From Unio delphinus (taxonomy: Eukaryota > Mollusca > Bivalvia > Unionida > Unionidae), in NCBI GenBank assembly GCA_029339505.1, contig JAQISU010000081.1, positions 15,847,001 to 15,911,000 of the forward strand: a DNA stretch of 64,000 bases. The letters run 5' to 3'. A model generated the notes under the pieces. It made no database searches and was not told the DNA's origin. It was given only the letters and a program-made list of their open reading frames with translations. Numbering within the stretch: position 1 is the stretch's first letter; every line of letters begins with the position of its first letter. The translations under genes and the position numbers were made by a program. This document shows, in pieces, positions 56,801 through 59,892 of this stretch.

Positions 56801-57759
56801 TCCTGACTGAAATGTTGATCCTCTAGATACGTTTGTGGTAACACATACATTTTAACCTCAAGAAATTCACTAGCTTTTAGAAGAATCTTTCTTTGCACAA
56901 TATTTTCTTTATTTTTTTTATTTATTACTGTACTGTATATTTTTATGACAATATATTAGATATTGTTTATTTTTAAAAAATAACAAGCGTTAGATAAGTG
57001 AAATAGATTTTATATTTTACTGAAGTAGACTTTTCTATTATGGACTGTAAAGCAGATTATTTCATTATAAGTTTAAAAATTTTCAGAGTTTCATCCTAAC
57101 AAAATAAAATTCATAGCCAACTAAAGGAAAGAATATTGTTATTCTACTCGGTCTGTTGGATAAATGTGCTATTACCTTATCATAAATGTCTTAATGTTGT
57201 TATTCAACAGTATGTTGGCATCATGCACAATTATTTCTTAGTTTAATGACATAATCAAAAACAACATTCTGCATGTAATCATTAAAATGATTCTCAGTTG
57301 GCTACTTTCCACTTTGTTTGAACATTTTGTTCTGATGAATAACATTCCACTTGTAAAGTTCAAAAAGGAAGACATGTATATTGTCTGTGCTTGCTTATGA
57401 GTCCAACTGTAAACTGCACAGACCTATACCTGCCATCACATGATGTGCCGGCAGATCTGGGTCTGTGCAGTTTGTTAGGGGTAATCAGTAGAGCAAACAA
57501 CATAGATCTGCAGGCACATTATACTATGGCACAACAGGATCTTTGTTGTTTGCAGTTTGTCTTGACTTATAAGCTAGTATATATGGTAAGTAGCATTGTC
57601 TTAAAAATATATTCATGTAGTTATGGAAACTTGTGTATGTCATGGTACATATGATTCATTGAGTTTCACATGTGTGAAAGGAATGCTTTTAACTTTTTAT
57701 TTAATTTGAGTAAAAAAATATTTTTATTTGCTATTTTTGTGTTATAGAATGATGAAATG
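5106..57759 (+). CDS. Multi-exon gene for a long coiled-coil protein (span of visible exons)
   Basis: Eleven proposed exons share one continuous frame of at least 556 codons: 5106-5623, 8760-8952, 32237-32319, 34677-34772, 35440-35665, 39385-39513, 45916-46040, 50976-51102, 53124-53264, 54768-54785 and 57748-57759. All junctions use GT/AG and the phases agree. After a proline-rich N-terminus the product is nearly all charged heptad-like sequence (Glu, Lys, Arg, Gln, Leu), with no membrane segment or enzyme motif. Architecture and wording remind me of CCDC154-like (DUF4631) proteins, but this is recollection and no symbol is given. Introns reach 23 kb and hold most of the repeats of the window. 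No terminal exon or poly(A) signal was identified, so the gene probably runs beyond 58 kb, which would place the viral element in an intron or just downstream. Confidence 0.75.
5624..6847 (+). other. Intron, no feature seen
   Basis: Anonymous AT-rich intron DNA. Short ORFs show no domain. Confidence 0.6.
6848..7165 (+). mobile_element. tRNA-derived SINE, family B, diverged copy
   Basis: It aligns by eye with 16303-16600. Shared blocks are a degenerate A-box region, catgggtttga (B box), cataccaaagac, gctacatgtct, atgatg, actataaactgtcat and cagacatc..atatgactga. It is older than the 16.3-kb copy. Confidence 0.65.
7810..8012. mobile_element. MITE family M1, degenerate copy
   Basis: It shares ctgatctgca, ctgctggtgcattatgtgatggcagatct and a terminal tttgacttataagtgagtata with the better copies at 8386, 20697 and 57384. 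Confidence 0.45.
8386..8590. mobile_element. MITE family M1 copy
   Basis: A roughly 200-bp element starts tatactcacttatag and ends with the inverted form after tttgcagtttgac. Terminal inverted repeats flank internal agatctg palindromes. There is no coding capacity. The superfamily cannot be told from the termini. Confidence 0.65.
8760..8952 (+). CDS. Coiled-coil gene exon
   Basis: The acceptor is tattgtttacag at 8759. The first base completes an Arg codon left open at 5623. There are 64 further codons of coiled coil, including an N-L-R-G-K-L-D heptad, ending in phase 0 at the gttagc donor. The intron before it is 3.1 kb and the one after it 23.3 kb. Confidence 0.8.
8953..10671 (+). other. 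Intron, no feature seen
   Basis: AT-rich intron sequence with short homopolymers and no convincing gene or structured repeat. Confidence 0.6.
10672..10851. mobile_element. MITE family M1 copy
   Basis: It has the cttataag terminus, gcaaacaac, atctgatctgccatcatattatg and the closing cagtttgcagtt..gacttataag of the family. Confidence 0.6.
10852..12067 (+). other. Intron, mostly anonymous; possible old transposon fragment
   Basis: No gene is seen. Near 11440 the sequence actcacatataagaccattcgc resembles the M1 terminus but no second end was found. Confidence 0.4.
12068..12240. mobile_element. MITE family M1, very degenerate copy
   Basis: It contains ctgatctgcaagcacatgat and gtgctggcagat in the order and spacing of the M1 interior. 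The termini are not clear. Confidence 0.3.
12628..12742 (-). mobile_element. tRNA-derived SINE head fragment (minus strand)
   Basis: Read on the minus strand it gives ggttgagcacccaacttgta, an anticodon-loop-like region and gtgggtttgacacc, a B-box-like match. The cttgtaa loop suggests a tRNA-Thr-like source. It is a fragment, not a tRNA gene, as the acceptor stem is not complete. Confidence 0.5.
12996..13230 (+). mobile_element. tRNA-derived SINE, family A copy
   Basis: The head has A-box-like gaccgagtggtctaaag and B-box-like gtttgagtc. The body has gagaaagcttgccagtagct, gttcttccgccacgatta, atactggccgcca and a gctgaaaaattgcattaa end. It is the same family as 18509-18765, 35811-36053 and 37853-38100. 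Confidence 0.85.
13255..13440. repeat. Local duplication, about 75-110 bp unit
   Basis: A unit running from gtatggaccttataaagtta to gatgactcattttt occurs twice, with an extra partial copy of the gatgactcatttttgtatgg part between. Confidence 0.75.
13441..14260 (+). other. Intron, no feature seen
   Basis: Anonymous AT-rich intron DNA. Confidence 0.6.
14265..14432. repeat. Compound (AC)n/(AT)n microsatellite
   Basis: AC runs at 14267-14290 and 14376-14432 flank an AT run and T-tract. The flanking ggatattct..agtcat is repeated around 14240, 14352 and 15280, so microsatellite and flank were duplicated together. Confidence 0.85.
14434..15195. mobile_element. Possible decayed pogo-like DNA transposon
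   Basis: A CpG-containing block, unlike the surrounding intron, opens cagtcatctctgcttatatg next to an AC run and closes with tatgcagttatatgat. Internal direct repeats (atgcaattaggcgg / atgcaataaggcgg) are present. A cagt..atatg start is common in pogo/Tigger elements. No transposase is readable. Confidence 0.35.
15197..15345. repeat. (AT)n, (ATAC)n and (AC)n microsatellites
   Basis: An AT run at 15197-15232, atac units to about 15264, and an AC run at 15305-15341. Confidence 0.9.
15537..15885. repeat. 39-bp tandem array, about 9 copies
   Basis: The unit contains tttaaatggaacaataatag followed by cattgaatcccatgcagcc. A length of 39 is a multiple of three, so both strands show spurious 13-residue repeat ORFs. 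Confidence 0.9.
16303..16600 (+). mobile_element. tRNA-derived SINE, family B
   Basis: The head is tRNA-like with a good A box (tggcttagtggttaaagc) and B box (gggtttgaacccc). The roughly 220-bp body ends in a (CA)-rich tail. It is unrelated to family A in the body. The copy at 6848 is an older relative. Confidence 0.8.
16858..16942. repeat. (AT)n microsatellite, about 85 bp
   Basis: Pure TA dinucleotide run. Confidence 0.95.
17030..19962. repeat. 26-bp minisatellite with 180-bp higher-order units
   Basis: The basic unit is close to cagttggtattgatactaca plus cttgtt. Between 17101 and 18120 blocks of seven units repeat exactly every 180 bp (17101, 17281, 17461, 17641, 17821, 18001) with only single-base differences. 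Outside this core the units are more mixed. A family A SINE is inserted at 18509-18765. Confidence 0.95.
18509..18765 (-). mobile_element. tRNA-derived SINE, family A, inserted in minisatellite
   Basis: A full-length copy on the minus strand, with a (TTTG)n tail at its left. It is flanked by agttagtgttgat (18496-18508) and agttagtattgat (18766-18778), a 13-bp target duplication with one difference. The head has ggccgagtggtcgaaagc and cgagtc. Confidence 0.9.
19963..20690 (+). other. Intron; two-copy degenerate repeat near 20330-20480
   Basis: No gene. A roughly 115-bp segment (ccactgtaat..taatataactcggtatgaggttatct) occurs twice in tandem, possibly an old pogo-type MITE. Confidence 0.4.
20697..20884. 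mobile_element. MITE family M1 copy
   Basis: It starts tgcttataagacaagtac and ends gacttataagtgagtac. The interior has ctgcaggtgcactatgct and gatcattgttgtttgcaga. Confidence 0.65.
21430..21975. repeat. Degenerate tandem array, about 40-bp unit
   Basis: Repeated elements are cactgaaattacctgccat, atggtaactacac and close variants. Copies are strongly diverged. Confidence 0.65.
22362..22454. repeat. (AT)n microsatellite, about 93 bp
   Basis: Pure AT dinucleotide run. Confidence 0.95.
22690..23472 (+). mobile_element. 3' fragment of a CR1/Jockey-group LINE with (ATT)n tail
   Basis: The fragment encodes a decayed [12 protein letters not shown] segment followed by H-I-S-K-K, the usual sequence after the reverse transcriptase core of CR1/Jockey-group LINEs. 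Frames then break, and the element ends in an (ATT)n run at 23418-23471. A 50-bp piece around gtcctttgtatgagggcctc is duplicated in tandem at 23270-23370. Confidence 0.65.
23806..24732. repeat. 41-bp tandem array, about 22 copies
   Basis: The unit contains ttacagtattgtcatgattt followed by tgctgtatcttaacattaatg. Copies differ by point changes and small indels. Confidence 0.9.
24733..25850 (+). other. Intron, no feature seen
   Basis: Anonymous AT-rich intron DNA. Confidence 0.6.
25850..26840. repeat. Ancient tandem repeat, about 150-190-bp unit
   Basis: Five or six diverged units share gcatattaatgaggtaat, gcatctgattggctgagctt, cttaccactctggaaccata and tttgatcaaactt in that order. This is more than chance, but no element type is recognisable. 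Confidence 0.55.
27300..29335 (+). mobile_element. CR1/L2-like LINE, reverse-transcriptase pseudogene
   Basis: Reverse transcriptase blocks appear in order on the + strand, spread over several frames. They are D-P-I-P-T-S-L-L (27.7 kb), [10 protein letters not shown], the catalytic block F-L-D-L-S-A-A-F (28.08 kb), G-V-P followed by TAG where Q is expected, then G-S-V-L-G-P, the catalytic Y-A-D-D (about 28.36 kb), and L-G-V-T-L-D. The C-terminal part of the ORF and a short 3' UTR ending in ttattatta near 29333 follow. Several stops and frameshifts show it is dead. The upstream endonuclease is missing or unreadable. Confidence 0.8.
29813..29991. mobile_element. Tc1/mariner-pogo type MITE, 179 bp
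   Basis: The termini are cagtaaaacctgtcttga on the left and, inverted on the right, cagtagaacccatcttga. The inverted repeats run about 26 bp with four differences. TA lies directly outside each end (29811-29812, 29992-29993), the target duplication of this superfamily. There is no coding capacity. Confidence 0.8.
29994..32236 (+). other. Intron; old repeat near 31070-31600
   Basis: No gene. From about 31078 a decayed repeat opens ggtcaagtgaccttatgg and continues with catccattgtgagtcatgta; similar wording is common in mollusc genomic repeats (recollection, not checked). Confidence 0.4.
32237..32319 (+). CDS. Coiled-coil gene exon
   Basis: The acceptor is tttactag at 32236 and the donor gtatga at 32320. 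It enters in phase 0 with I-D-T-M-R-K and leaves two bases (AG) of an Arg codon completed at 34677. The 83-nt exon follows a 23-kb intron, so it rests on phase agreement and composition. Confidence 0.7.
32320..34325 (+). other. Intron; short microsatellites and an old MITE-like stretch
   Basis: A CA run near 32340-32362 and a GT run near 33897-33915. At 32800-33070 gccttgtaaagaagtacatg and gccttgtaatgaagtacatg form a diverged duplication, possibly a decayed DNA transposon. Confidence 0.4.
34331..34660. repeat. 55-bp tandem array, 6 copies, abutting a splice acceptor
   Basis: Units start at 34331, 34386, 34441, 34496, 34551 and 34606 with attaaatatgattgaatttg. A seventh begins at 34661 (att) but passes directly into atttctctttcag of the exon at 34677. 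Confidence 0.95.
34677..34772 (+). CDS. Coiled-coil gene exon
   Basis: The acceptor is ttatttctctttcag and the donor gtaaga, both strong. The 96 nt encode charged coiled coil ([10 protein letters not shown]) and end two bases into a Lys codon completed in the next exon. A 55-bp tandem array runs to 16 bp before this exon. Confidence 0.85.
35440..35665 (+). CDS. Coiled-coil gene exon
   Basis: The acceptor is tctatttattccag and the donor gtacaa. After completing the Lys codon it gives 75 codons of heptad-rich sequence ([11 protein letters not shown], later [11 protein letters not shown]) and ends in phase 0. Confidence 0.85.
35759..35809. repeat. (TA)n microsatellite, left of SINE
   Basis: Pure TA run directly against a family A SINE. 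Confidence 0.95.
35811..36053 (+). mobile_element. tRNA-derived SINE, family A copy
   Basis: The best-preserved head: gggccccgagtggccgagtgg, then ctgtccgttacggaccactg and gtgttcgagtct (B box). The body ends gctgaaaaatggcgttataa and an A-rich tail. It lies between two TA runs. Confidence 0.9.
36056..36144. repeat. (AT)n and (GT)n microsatellites, right of SINE
   Basis: AT run to about 36092, then GT run 36114-36144. Confidence 0.95.
36145..37852 (+). other. Intron, no feature seen
   Basis: Anonymous AT-rich intron DNA. Short ORFs have no domain. Confidence 0.6.
37853..38100 (+). mobile_element. tRNA-derived SINE, family A, older copy
   Basis: The head is caagtggtctaaaac and gggttcgagtctc; the body has gtgagaaagctgccagtaat, atactggccgcca and gctgaaaaatggcattaaac, then a (CAA)n tail. 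It is more diverged than the copies at 18.5 and 35.8 kb. Confidence 0.85.
38101..39384 (+). other. Intron with AT and CA microsatellites
   Basis: An AT run at 38160-38187 and a CA run at about 39027-39058. Otherwise anonymous. Confidence 0.6.
39385..39513 (+). CDS. Coiled-coil gene exon
   Basis: The acceptor is catgtctctttcaaag and the donor gtacag. It has 43 codons, phase 0 to phase 0, rich in Glu, Arg and Gln (E-R-R-W-Q-T-L-K-K). The 48-bp array begins about 190 bp downstream in the next intron. Confidence 0.8.
39700..43236. repeat. 48-bp satellite array, about 73 copies
   Basis: The unit is gttttggtatgcattgtgct plus gggagatccttccagtttac plus acaatgta. Most copies differ by one to three bases (gcat/gtat, attg/atag, gatcc/gaacc, gtttac/gtatac). 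The end copies tend to carry gtatac and the middle ones gtttac. Since 48 is a multiple of three, four or five of six frames stay open for long stretches, the longest 890 codons (40091-42763). Indels that are not multiples of three (near 40031 and 42727) break every frame, so no coding constraint is seen. The array lies in the intron between the exons at 39385 and 45916. Confidence 0.97.
43611..45072 (-). mobile_element. pogo/Tigger-like DNA transposon, internally deleted
   Basis: The ends are cagtcctacctgtttatcta at the left and the inverse of cagtcctactcatttatatc at the right. Each is flanked by TA (43609-43610, 45073-45074). gtcgacataggtgg lies close to each end. On the minus strand decayed transposase N-terminal sequence remains: a start near 44453 (M-A-T-D-S-S), then at 44278-44150 a segment ending A-A-T-S-G-W-F, the CENP-B/Tc5-type DNA-binding signature. 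The DDE domain is absent. Confidence 0.8.
44075..44455 (-). pseudogene. Tigger-like transposase, CENP-B-type DNA-binding remnant
   Basis: The frame is broken at several points. The longest open part (44278 down to 44075) holds [11 protein letters not shown] and later F-A-A-T-S-G-W-F, matching the second helix-turn-helix of pogo/Tigger transposases. In intact elements this domain binds the terminal repeats. Confidence 0.65.
45075..45915 (+). other. Intron, no feature seen
   Basis: Anonymous AT-rich intron DNA. Confidence 0.6.
45916..46040 (+). CDS. Coiled-coil gene exon
   Basis: The acceptor is attttattcag and the donor gtaaaa. It has 41 codons plus two bases. It opens G-D-R-G-K-T-R and continues as coiled coil ([12 protein letters not shown]). 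The split Arg codon is completed at 50976. Confidence 0.85.
46234..46495. repeat. 65-bp tandem array, 4 copies
   Basis: The unit begins aagagttaatacatcatggt and ends tttgtttgtctat. Copies are nearly identical apart from one deleted base, so the array is young. Confidence 0.95.
46500..47527 (+). other. Intron, no feature seen
   Basis: Anonymous AT-rich intron DNA. Confidence 0.6.
47528..47850 (-). pseudogene. pogo/Tigger-like transposase, DDE domain fragment
   Basis: On the minus strand the order is D-M-D-E-I-P (first catalytic Asp block, normally M-D-E-T-P), a stop, then [14 protein letters not shown] and [11 protein letters not shown]. These match the A-L-G..P..I-F-K-G and K-G-W-M-D-E-x-x-x-x-W-L blocks of the DDE_1 family. 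It may be a separate insertion from the element at 43.6 kb. Confidence 0.6.
47851..50797 (+). other. Intron, no feature seen
   Basis: AT-rich intron. A diverged duplication of ggcttctgaggttggcttgc lies at 48080 and 48160. ORFs of up to 90 codons have no recognisable domain. Confidence 0.55.
50799..50853. repeat. (AT)n microsatellite
   Basis: Pure AT dinucleotide run of about 55 bp. Confidence 0.95.
50976..51102 (+). CDS. Coiled-coil gene exon
   Basis: The acceptor is tctctatcatacag and the donor gtaata. It completes the Arg codon, then gives 42 codons including [14 protein letters not shown], ending in phase 0. Confidence 0.85.
51791..52574 (-). mobile_element. Probable solo LTR, 784 bp
   Basis: It begins tgttacgtgc and ends gccgtaaca, so the ends carry the TG..CA boundaries in the inverted form tgttacg/cgtaaca. 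The 4-bp atat lies directly outside both ends (51787-51790, 52575-52578). On the minus strand aataaa sits about 90 bp before the end, as expected of an LTR poly(A) signal, hence the orientation. No internal retroelement genes are nearby. The duplication is low-complexity, so this is a good but unproved call. Confidence 0.6.
53124..53264 (+). CDS. Coiled-coil gene exon
   Basis: The acceptor is actttttttctcag and the donor gtatgt. It has 47 codons, phase 0 to 0, with a clean heptad run ([12 protein letters not shown]). Confidence 0.85.
53265..54767 (+). other. Intron, no gene; small duplications
   Basis: Contains GC-richer ggggcc segments near 54165-54255 and a diverged duplication around tgtagaaaaatcat (54020-54100). 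No gene. Confidence 0.5.
54768..54785 (+). CDS. Candidate 18-nt microexon of the coiled-coil gene
   Basis: Six codons (T-T-D-L-N-E) lie between a pyrimidine-rich acceptor (cttttattgcacaacag) and a gtactt donor. Phase 0 on both sides matches the previous exon's phase-0 end. Very short exons cannot be proved by eye. Confidence 0.4.
54868..56805. repeat. 38-bp tandem array, about 50 copies, two subfamilies
   Basis: The unit is close to actggtgtacatgacagtat plus tattgtcaaatattgtca. To about 55500 most units carry cagtgcatactgg; from there on units with attgtcaactgg and attgcatacttg often alternate. Spurious repeat ORFs run through it. Confidence 0.95.
56810..57383 (+). other. Intron, no feature seen
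   Basis: Anonymous AT-rich intron DNA. Confidence 0.6.
57384..57592. mobile_element. MITE family M1 copy
   Basis: It starts ctgtgcttgcttatgagtcc and ends cttgacttataagctagtat. The interior has ctgccatcacatgatgtgcc and gatctttgttgtttgcagtt. It closely matches the copy at 8386. Confidence 0.7.
57748..57759 (+). CDS. Candidate 12-nt microexon of the coiled-coil gene
   Basis: Four codons (N-D-E-M) lie between acceptor ctatttttgtgttatag and a good donor, gtatgt. Phase is 0 on both sides, as required. It is separated from the previous microexon by an intron holding the 38-bp array. Confidence 0.35.
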
Positions 57760-58005
57760 GTATGTTACAGTGTAATAAGTAGTTAGAATTTTTAGAAGCA
57801 TTTATCGTCATAAAGTCACAGCTTTTGATTGCATTATATTATGCCTAACAAAAACACTAGCTTTTATTTTTAAAAATCACAGCCTGACTAATTTTCATGT
57901 AAATTTATAAATGTTTACTGTTTAAAAGTTTCTATTAAATTGCATATTTGTTTATTAATTAAATTCATCTCAAATTAGAACAAGATATTCATTTTCTTTG
58001 TATTA

Positions 58006-58380
58006 GGAGAACTGTATCCATTGAATTCTTTTGTAACATATTACAATATTTATCCCATGATAAGTCCATTCCTAATGATAAGCCCACTGTACAGTATTTA
58101 GCCCATGATAAGTCCATTCCTAATGATAAACCCACTGTACAATATTTATCCCATGATAAGTCCATTCCTAATGATAAGCCCACTGTACAGTATTTAGCCC
58201 ATGATAAGTCCATTCCTAATGATAAGCACATTGTACAGTATTTATCCAATAAGAAGTCCATTCTTGATGATATTCACACTACAATATTTATGCCCTGACA
58301 AGTCCCTTCTTAATGTTAAACCTACTGTACAATATTTATCGCATTACAAGTGCATTCTTGCTGATAAGCCCACGACCTAG
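58006..58380. repeat. 48-bp tandem array, about 7 copies
   Basis: The unit is cccatgataagtccattcct plus aatgataagcccactgtaca plus gtatttag, with exact 48-bp spacing between the ccc starts at 58054, 58102 and 58150. Outer copies are diverged. The sequence is unrelated to the 48-bp unit at 39.7 kb. Confidence 0.9.
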
Positions 58381-58468
58381 TTATATATATTGGCAAATAT
58401 GTACTTATAATATCTGTTTTGGAAAATAAGCCCAGCCTGAACATATTGAGAAATTTATTTGACTGCCA

Positions 58469-58616
58469 GCAGCAGAGCAGGTGAACCTCACAACTTTCCG
58501 AGCGTCGATTCGGAAATCTGAGGCTTCTGCCAAATAGTAAAAAAAATGGCGTCTATTCGATAAAATAAGATTTCCTTATATACGCCAACGTCGTTGTCAT
58601 TCACCTGCTCTGCTGC
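58469..58616. repeat. 17-bp inverted repeat at left end of viral element
   Basis: gcagcagagcaggtgaa (58469-58485) is the exact reverse complement of 58600-58616, 114 bp apart. A smaller palindrome, tttccga/tcggaaa (58495-58501, 58510-58516), lies inside. It may be part of the terminal repeat or a regulatory hairpin. Confidence 0.75.
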
Positions 58617-58658
58617 TAAAGTTTTCAGTTCTGGGTTAACAAAAAATAATAAATGATT

Positions 58659-59330
58659 TCAACCAAATATTTGATCGAGTCCGATACGATATCGAGTCCG
58701 AGGATCATGTAAATTTATTGTTACAAATCCATGCGGGGTTGACTGAGCATGACTAAAGAAATTTTTAAATTGATTGAAGTCCATATCGGAACACCATGTC
58801 TGCCAAATATTTCGTAGCGTATGTGTATCAACGCCGTTAAACACAGCAAGAATATTACAGTTATCTCTGATCACTTTTGGAATCTGAGTGTAGCGTTGAG
58901 TGACATATATCACATCAGTGTTTTTGTGACGCCCCCGGGAAAATATTCTAGCTGGGTTTTTTTGATTGTCTAACATCACATCGTCGTATACGACTAAATT
59001 GTTAATGCTCCCATCAAGGTCATCCACGGATGGCGCCTCGTCAATATCAGTTATAAAATCAATGGTATTCTCACCTTTAATTTCTGATGCATTCTCGTTA
59101 AAATCCTTTAACACTTCATAGCATCGTTGATCATCTACGCTAGGGGCAATTAAATACAACTTATCCCACTTCATCCATCTCATTATTAAATTGAGCAACA
59201 ATTGCGTTTTACCGGATCCAGATGGCCCGATTATAATTGCACGGATAGAGTTTGGTAGCGCTGCATGATGCTTAACTGGTTCTCTTATTTTAGTCGCTGA
59301 AAAATCAATTATATTCATATCTCTATACAT
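58659..59330 (-). CDS. Polinton-type genome-packaging ATPase (FtsK/HerA, A32-like)
   Basis: A 223-residue P-loop ATPase. Walker A is G-P-S-G-S-G-K-T at residues 35-42, followed by L-L-L-N-L-I. Walker B is N-L-V-V-Y-D-D-V at 111-118, with two acidic residues. An R-G-R-H-K-N-T-D segment and V-T-Q near 132-145 follow, as expected for the sensor region of A32-like packaging ATPases. The family pumps viral DNA into preformed capsids; the length is normal for Polinton ATPases. It is read from the minus strand, and its start codon is 5 bp from the start codon of the zinc-ribbon ORF on the other strand. A second Met at residue 5 is an alternative start. No frameshift is seen. Confidence 0.85.
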   Translation of the reverse strand: MYRDMNIIDFSATKIREPVKHHAALPNSIRAIIIGPSGSGKTQLLLNLIMRWMKWDKLYLIAPSVDDQRCYEVLKDFNENASEIKGENTIDFITDIDEAPSVDDLDGSINNLVVYDDVMLDNQKNPARIFSRGRHKNTDVIYVTQRYTQIPKVIRDNCNILAVFNGVDTHTLRNIWQTWCSDMDFNQFKNFFSHAQSTPHGFVTINLHDPRTRYRIGLDQIFG

Positions 59331-59335
59331 AAATT

Positions 59336-59542
59336 ATGGATCTATATTGTGTGAAGTGTAAAACGCGTACTAGCACAAATGATGTGACGACGGTTACAAC
59401 TAAAAATAACAGATCAGCACTAACTGGTAGATGTGCAACATGTGGTATAAAAAAGTTTAGATTTATTTCTACAAAATCAAAGATTTTACAATCCGGAGAT
59501 GTTTTAAAAAAAAACGAGGAGGTGATATCGCAGCCAAATTGA
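59336..59542 (+). CDS. Small zinc-ribbon protein (DUF5679-like), probably truncated
   Basis: A 68-codon ORF starting with the ATG at 59336. It opens with a Y-C-V-K-C knuckle, then a basic, Thr-rich stretch and a second C-A-T-C-G knuckle at about residues 33-37, giving a four-Cys zinc ribbon. Similar ribbons (DUF5679-like) occur in Polinton and adintovirus late genes, as far as I recall. Near its end is a run of nine A (59506-59514). A -1 shift there leads into the PLA2-like frame, so this ORF is probably the N-terminus of a longer protein cut by an indel, or one made by frameshifting. If the ORF is complete as read, it ends at the TGA at 59540-59542. Confidence 0.6.
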   Translation: MDLYCVKCKTRTSTNDVTTVTTKNNRSALTGRCATCGIKKFRFISTKSKILQSGDVLKKNEEVISQPN

Positions 59543-59874
59543 CAAAGCTCCCTGGAACCCCATGGGCAAAGTACCCCGGAGAAAAGCACCTTCAAGGATA
59601 TAGCTACTGTGGTCCCGGAACACGATTAGATATCAGACTTGATGATCAAAATCAACCCCGACCCGGTGAAGAACCAATAAACGCCATTGATAAGGCCTGT
59701 CACCTTCATGATGTTGCATATAAAAGCAGCAATCTGCAAAACAGGCATCTCGCGGATGTGAAATTAATTCATGCGTTAAATGCTATTCCTGATAAATCTT
59801 TTAAAGAAAAGTTGGCTTCGTGGTTGGTAAAATCAGCTATGAAAGGCAAATTGATGATGGGTGCTGGTAATTGA
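59539..59874 (+). CDS. Phospholipase A2-like domain, viral VP1u type
   Basis: The open frame has a PLA2 calcium loop (Y-C-G-P-G-T) and the catalytic D-K-A-C-H-L-H-D, the two signatures of parvovirus VP1-type phospholipase A2; the His-Asp dyad is intact. In parvoviruses this domain helps virions leave the endosome; the same role is inferred here. No ATG precedes the motifs in this frame; the only start-like codon is TTG at 59539. The frame is open back through the 9-A run and follows on from the zinc-ribbon ORF. It is therefore most likely the C-terminal part of one zinc-ribbon-PLA2 protein. A short Lys/Gly/Met-rich tail ends at 59874, 18 bp before the integrase start. Confidence 0.75.
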   Translation: MTKLPGTPWAKYPGEKHLQGYSYCGPGTRLDIRLDDQNQPRPGEEPINAIDKACHLHDVAYKSSNLQNRHLADVKLIHALNAIPDKSFKEKLASWLVKSAMKGKLMMGAGN

Positions 59875-59892
59875 AAATGCTACCATTTTAAT

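Noticed and set aside
58006..58380. Relation of this 48-bp array to the 48-bp array at 39.7 kb
   Set aside because: Same unit length but no sequence similarity, so shared period is coincidence as far as can be seen.
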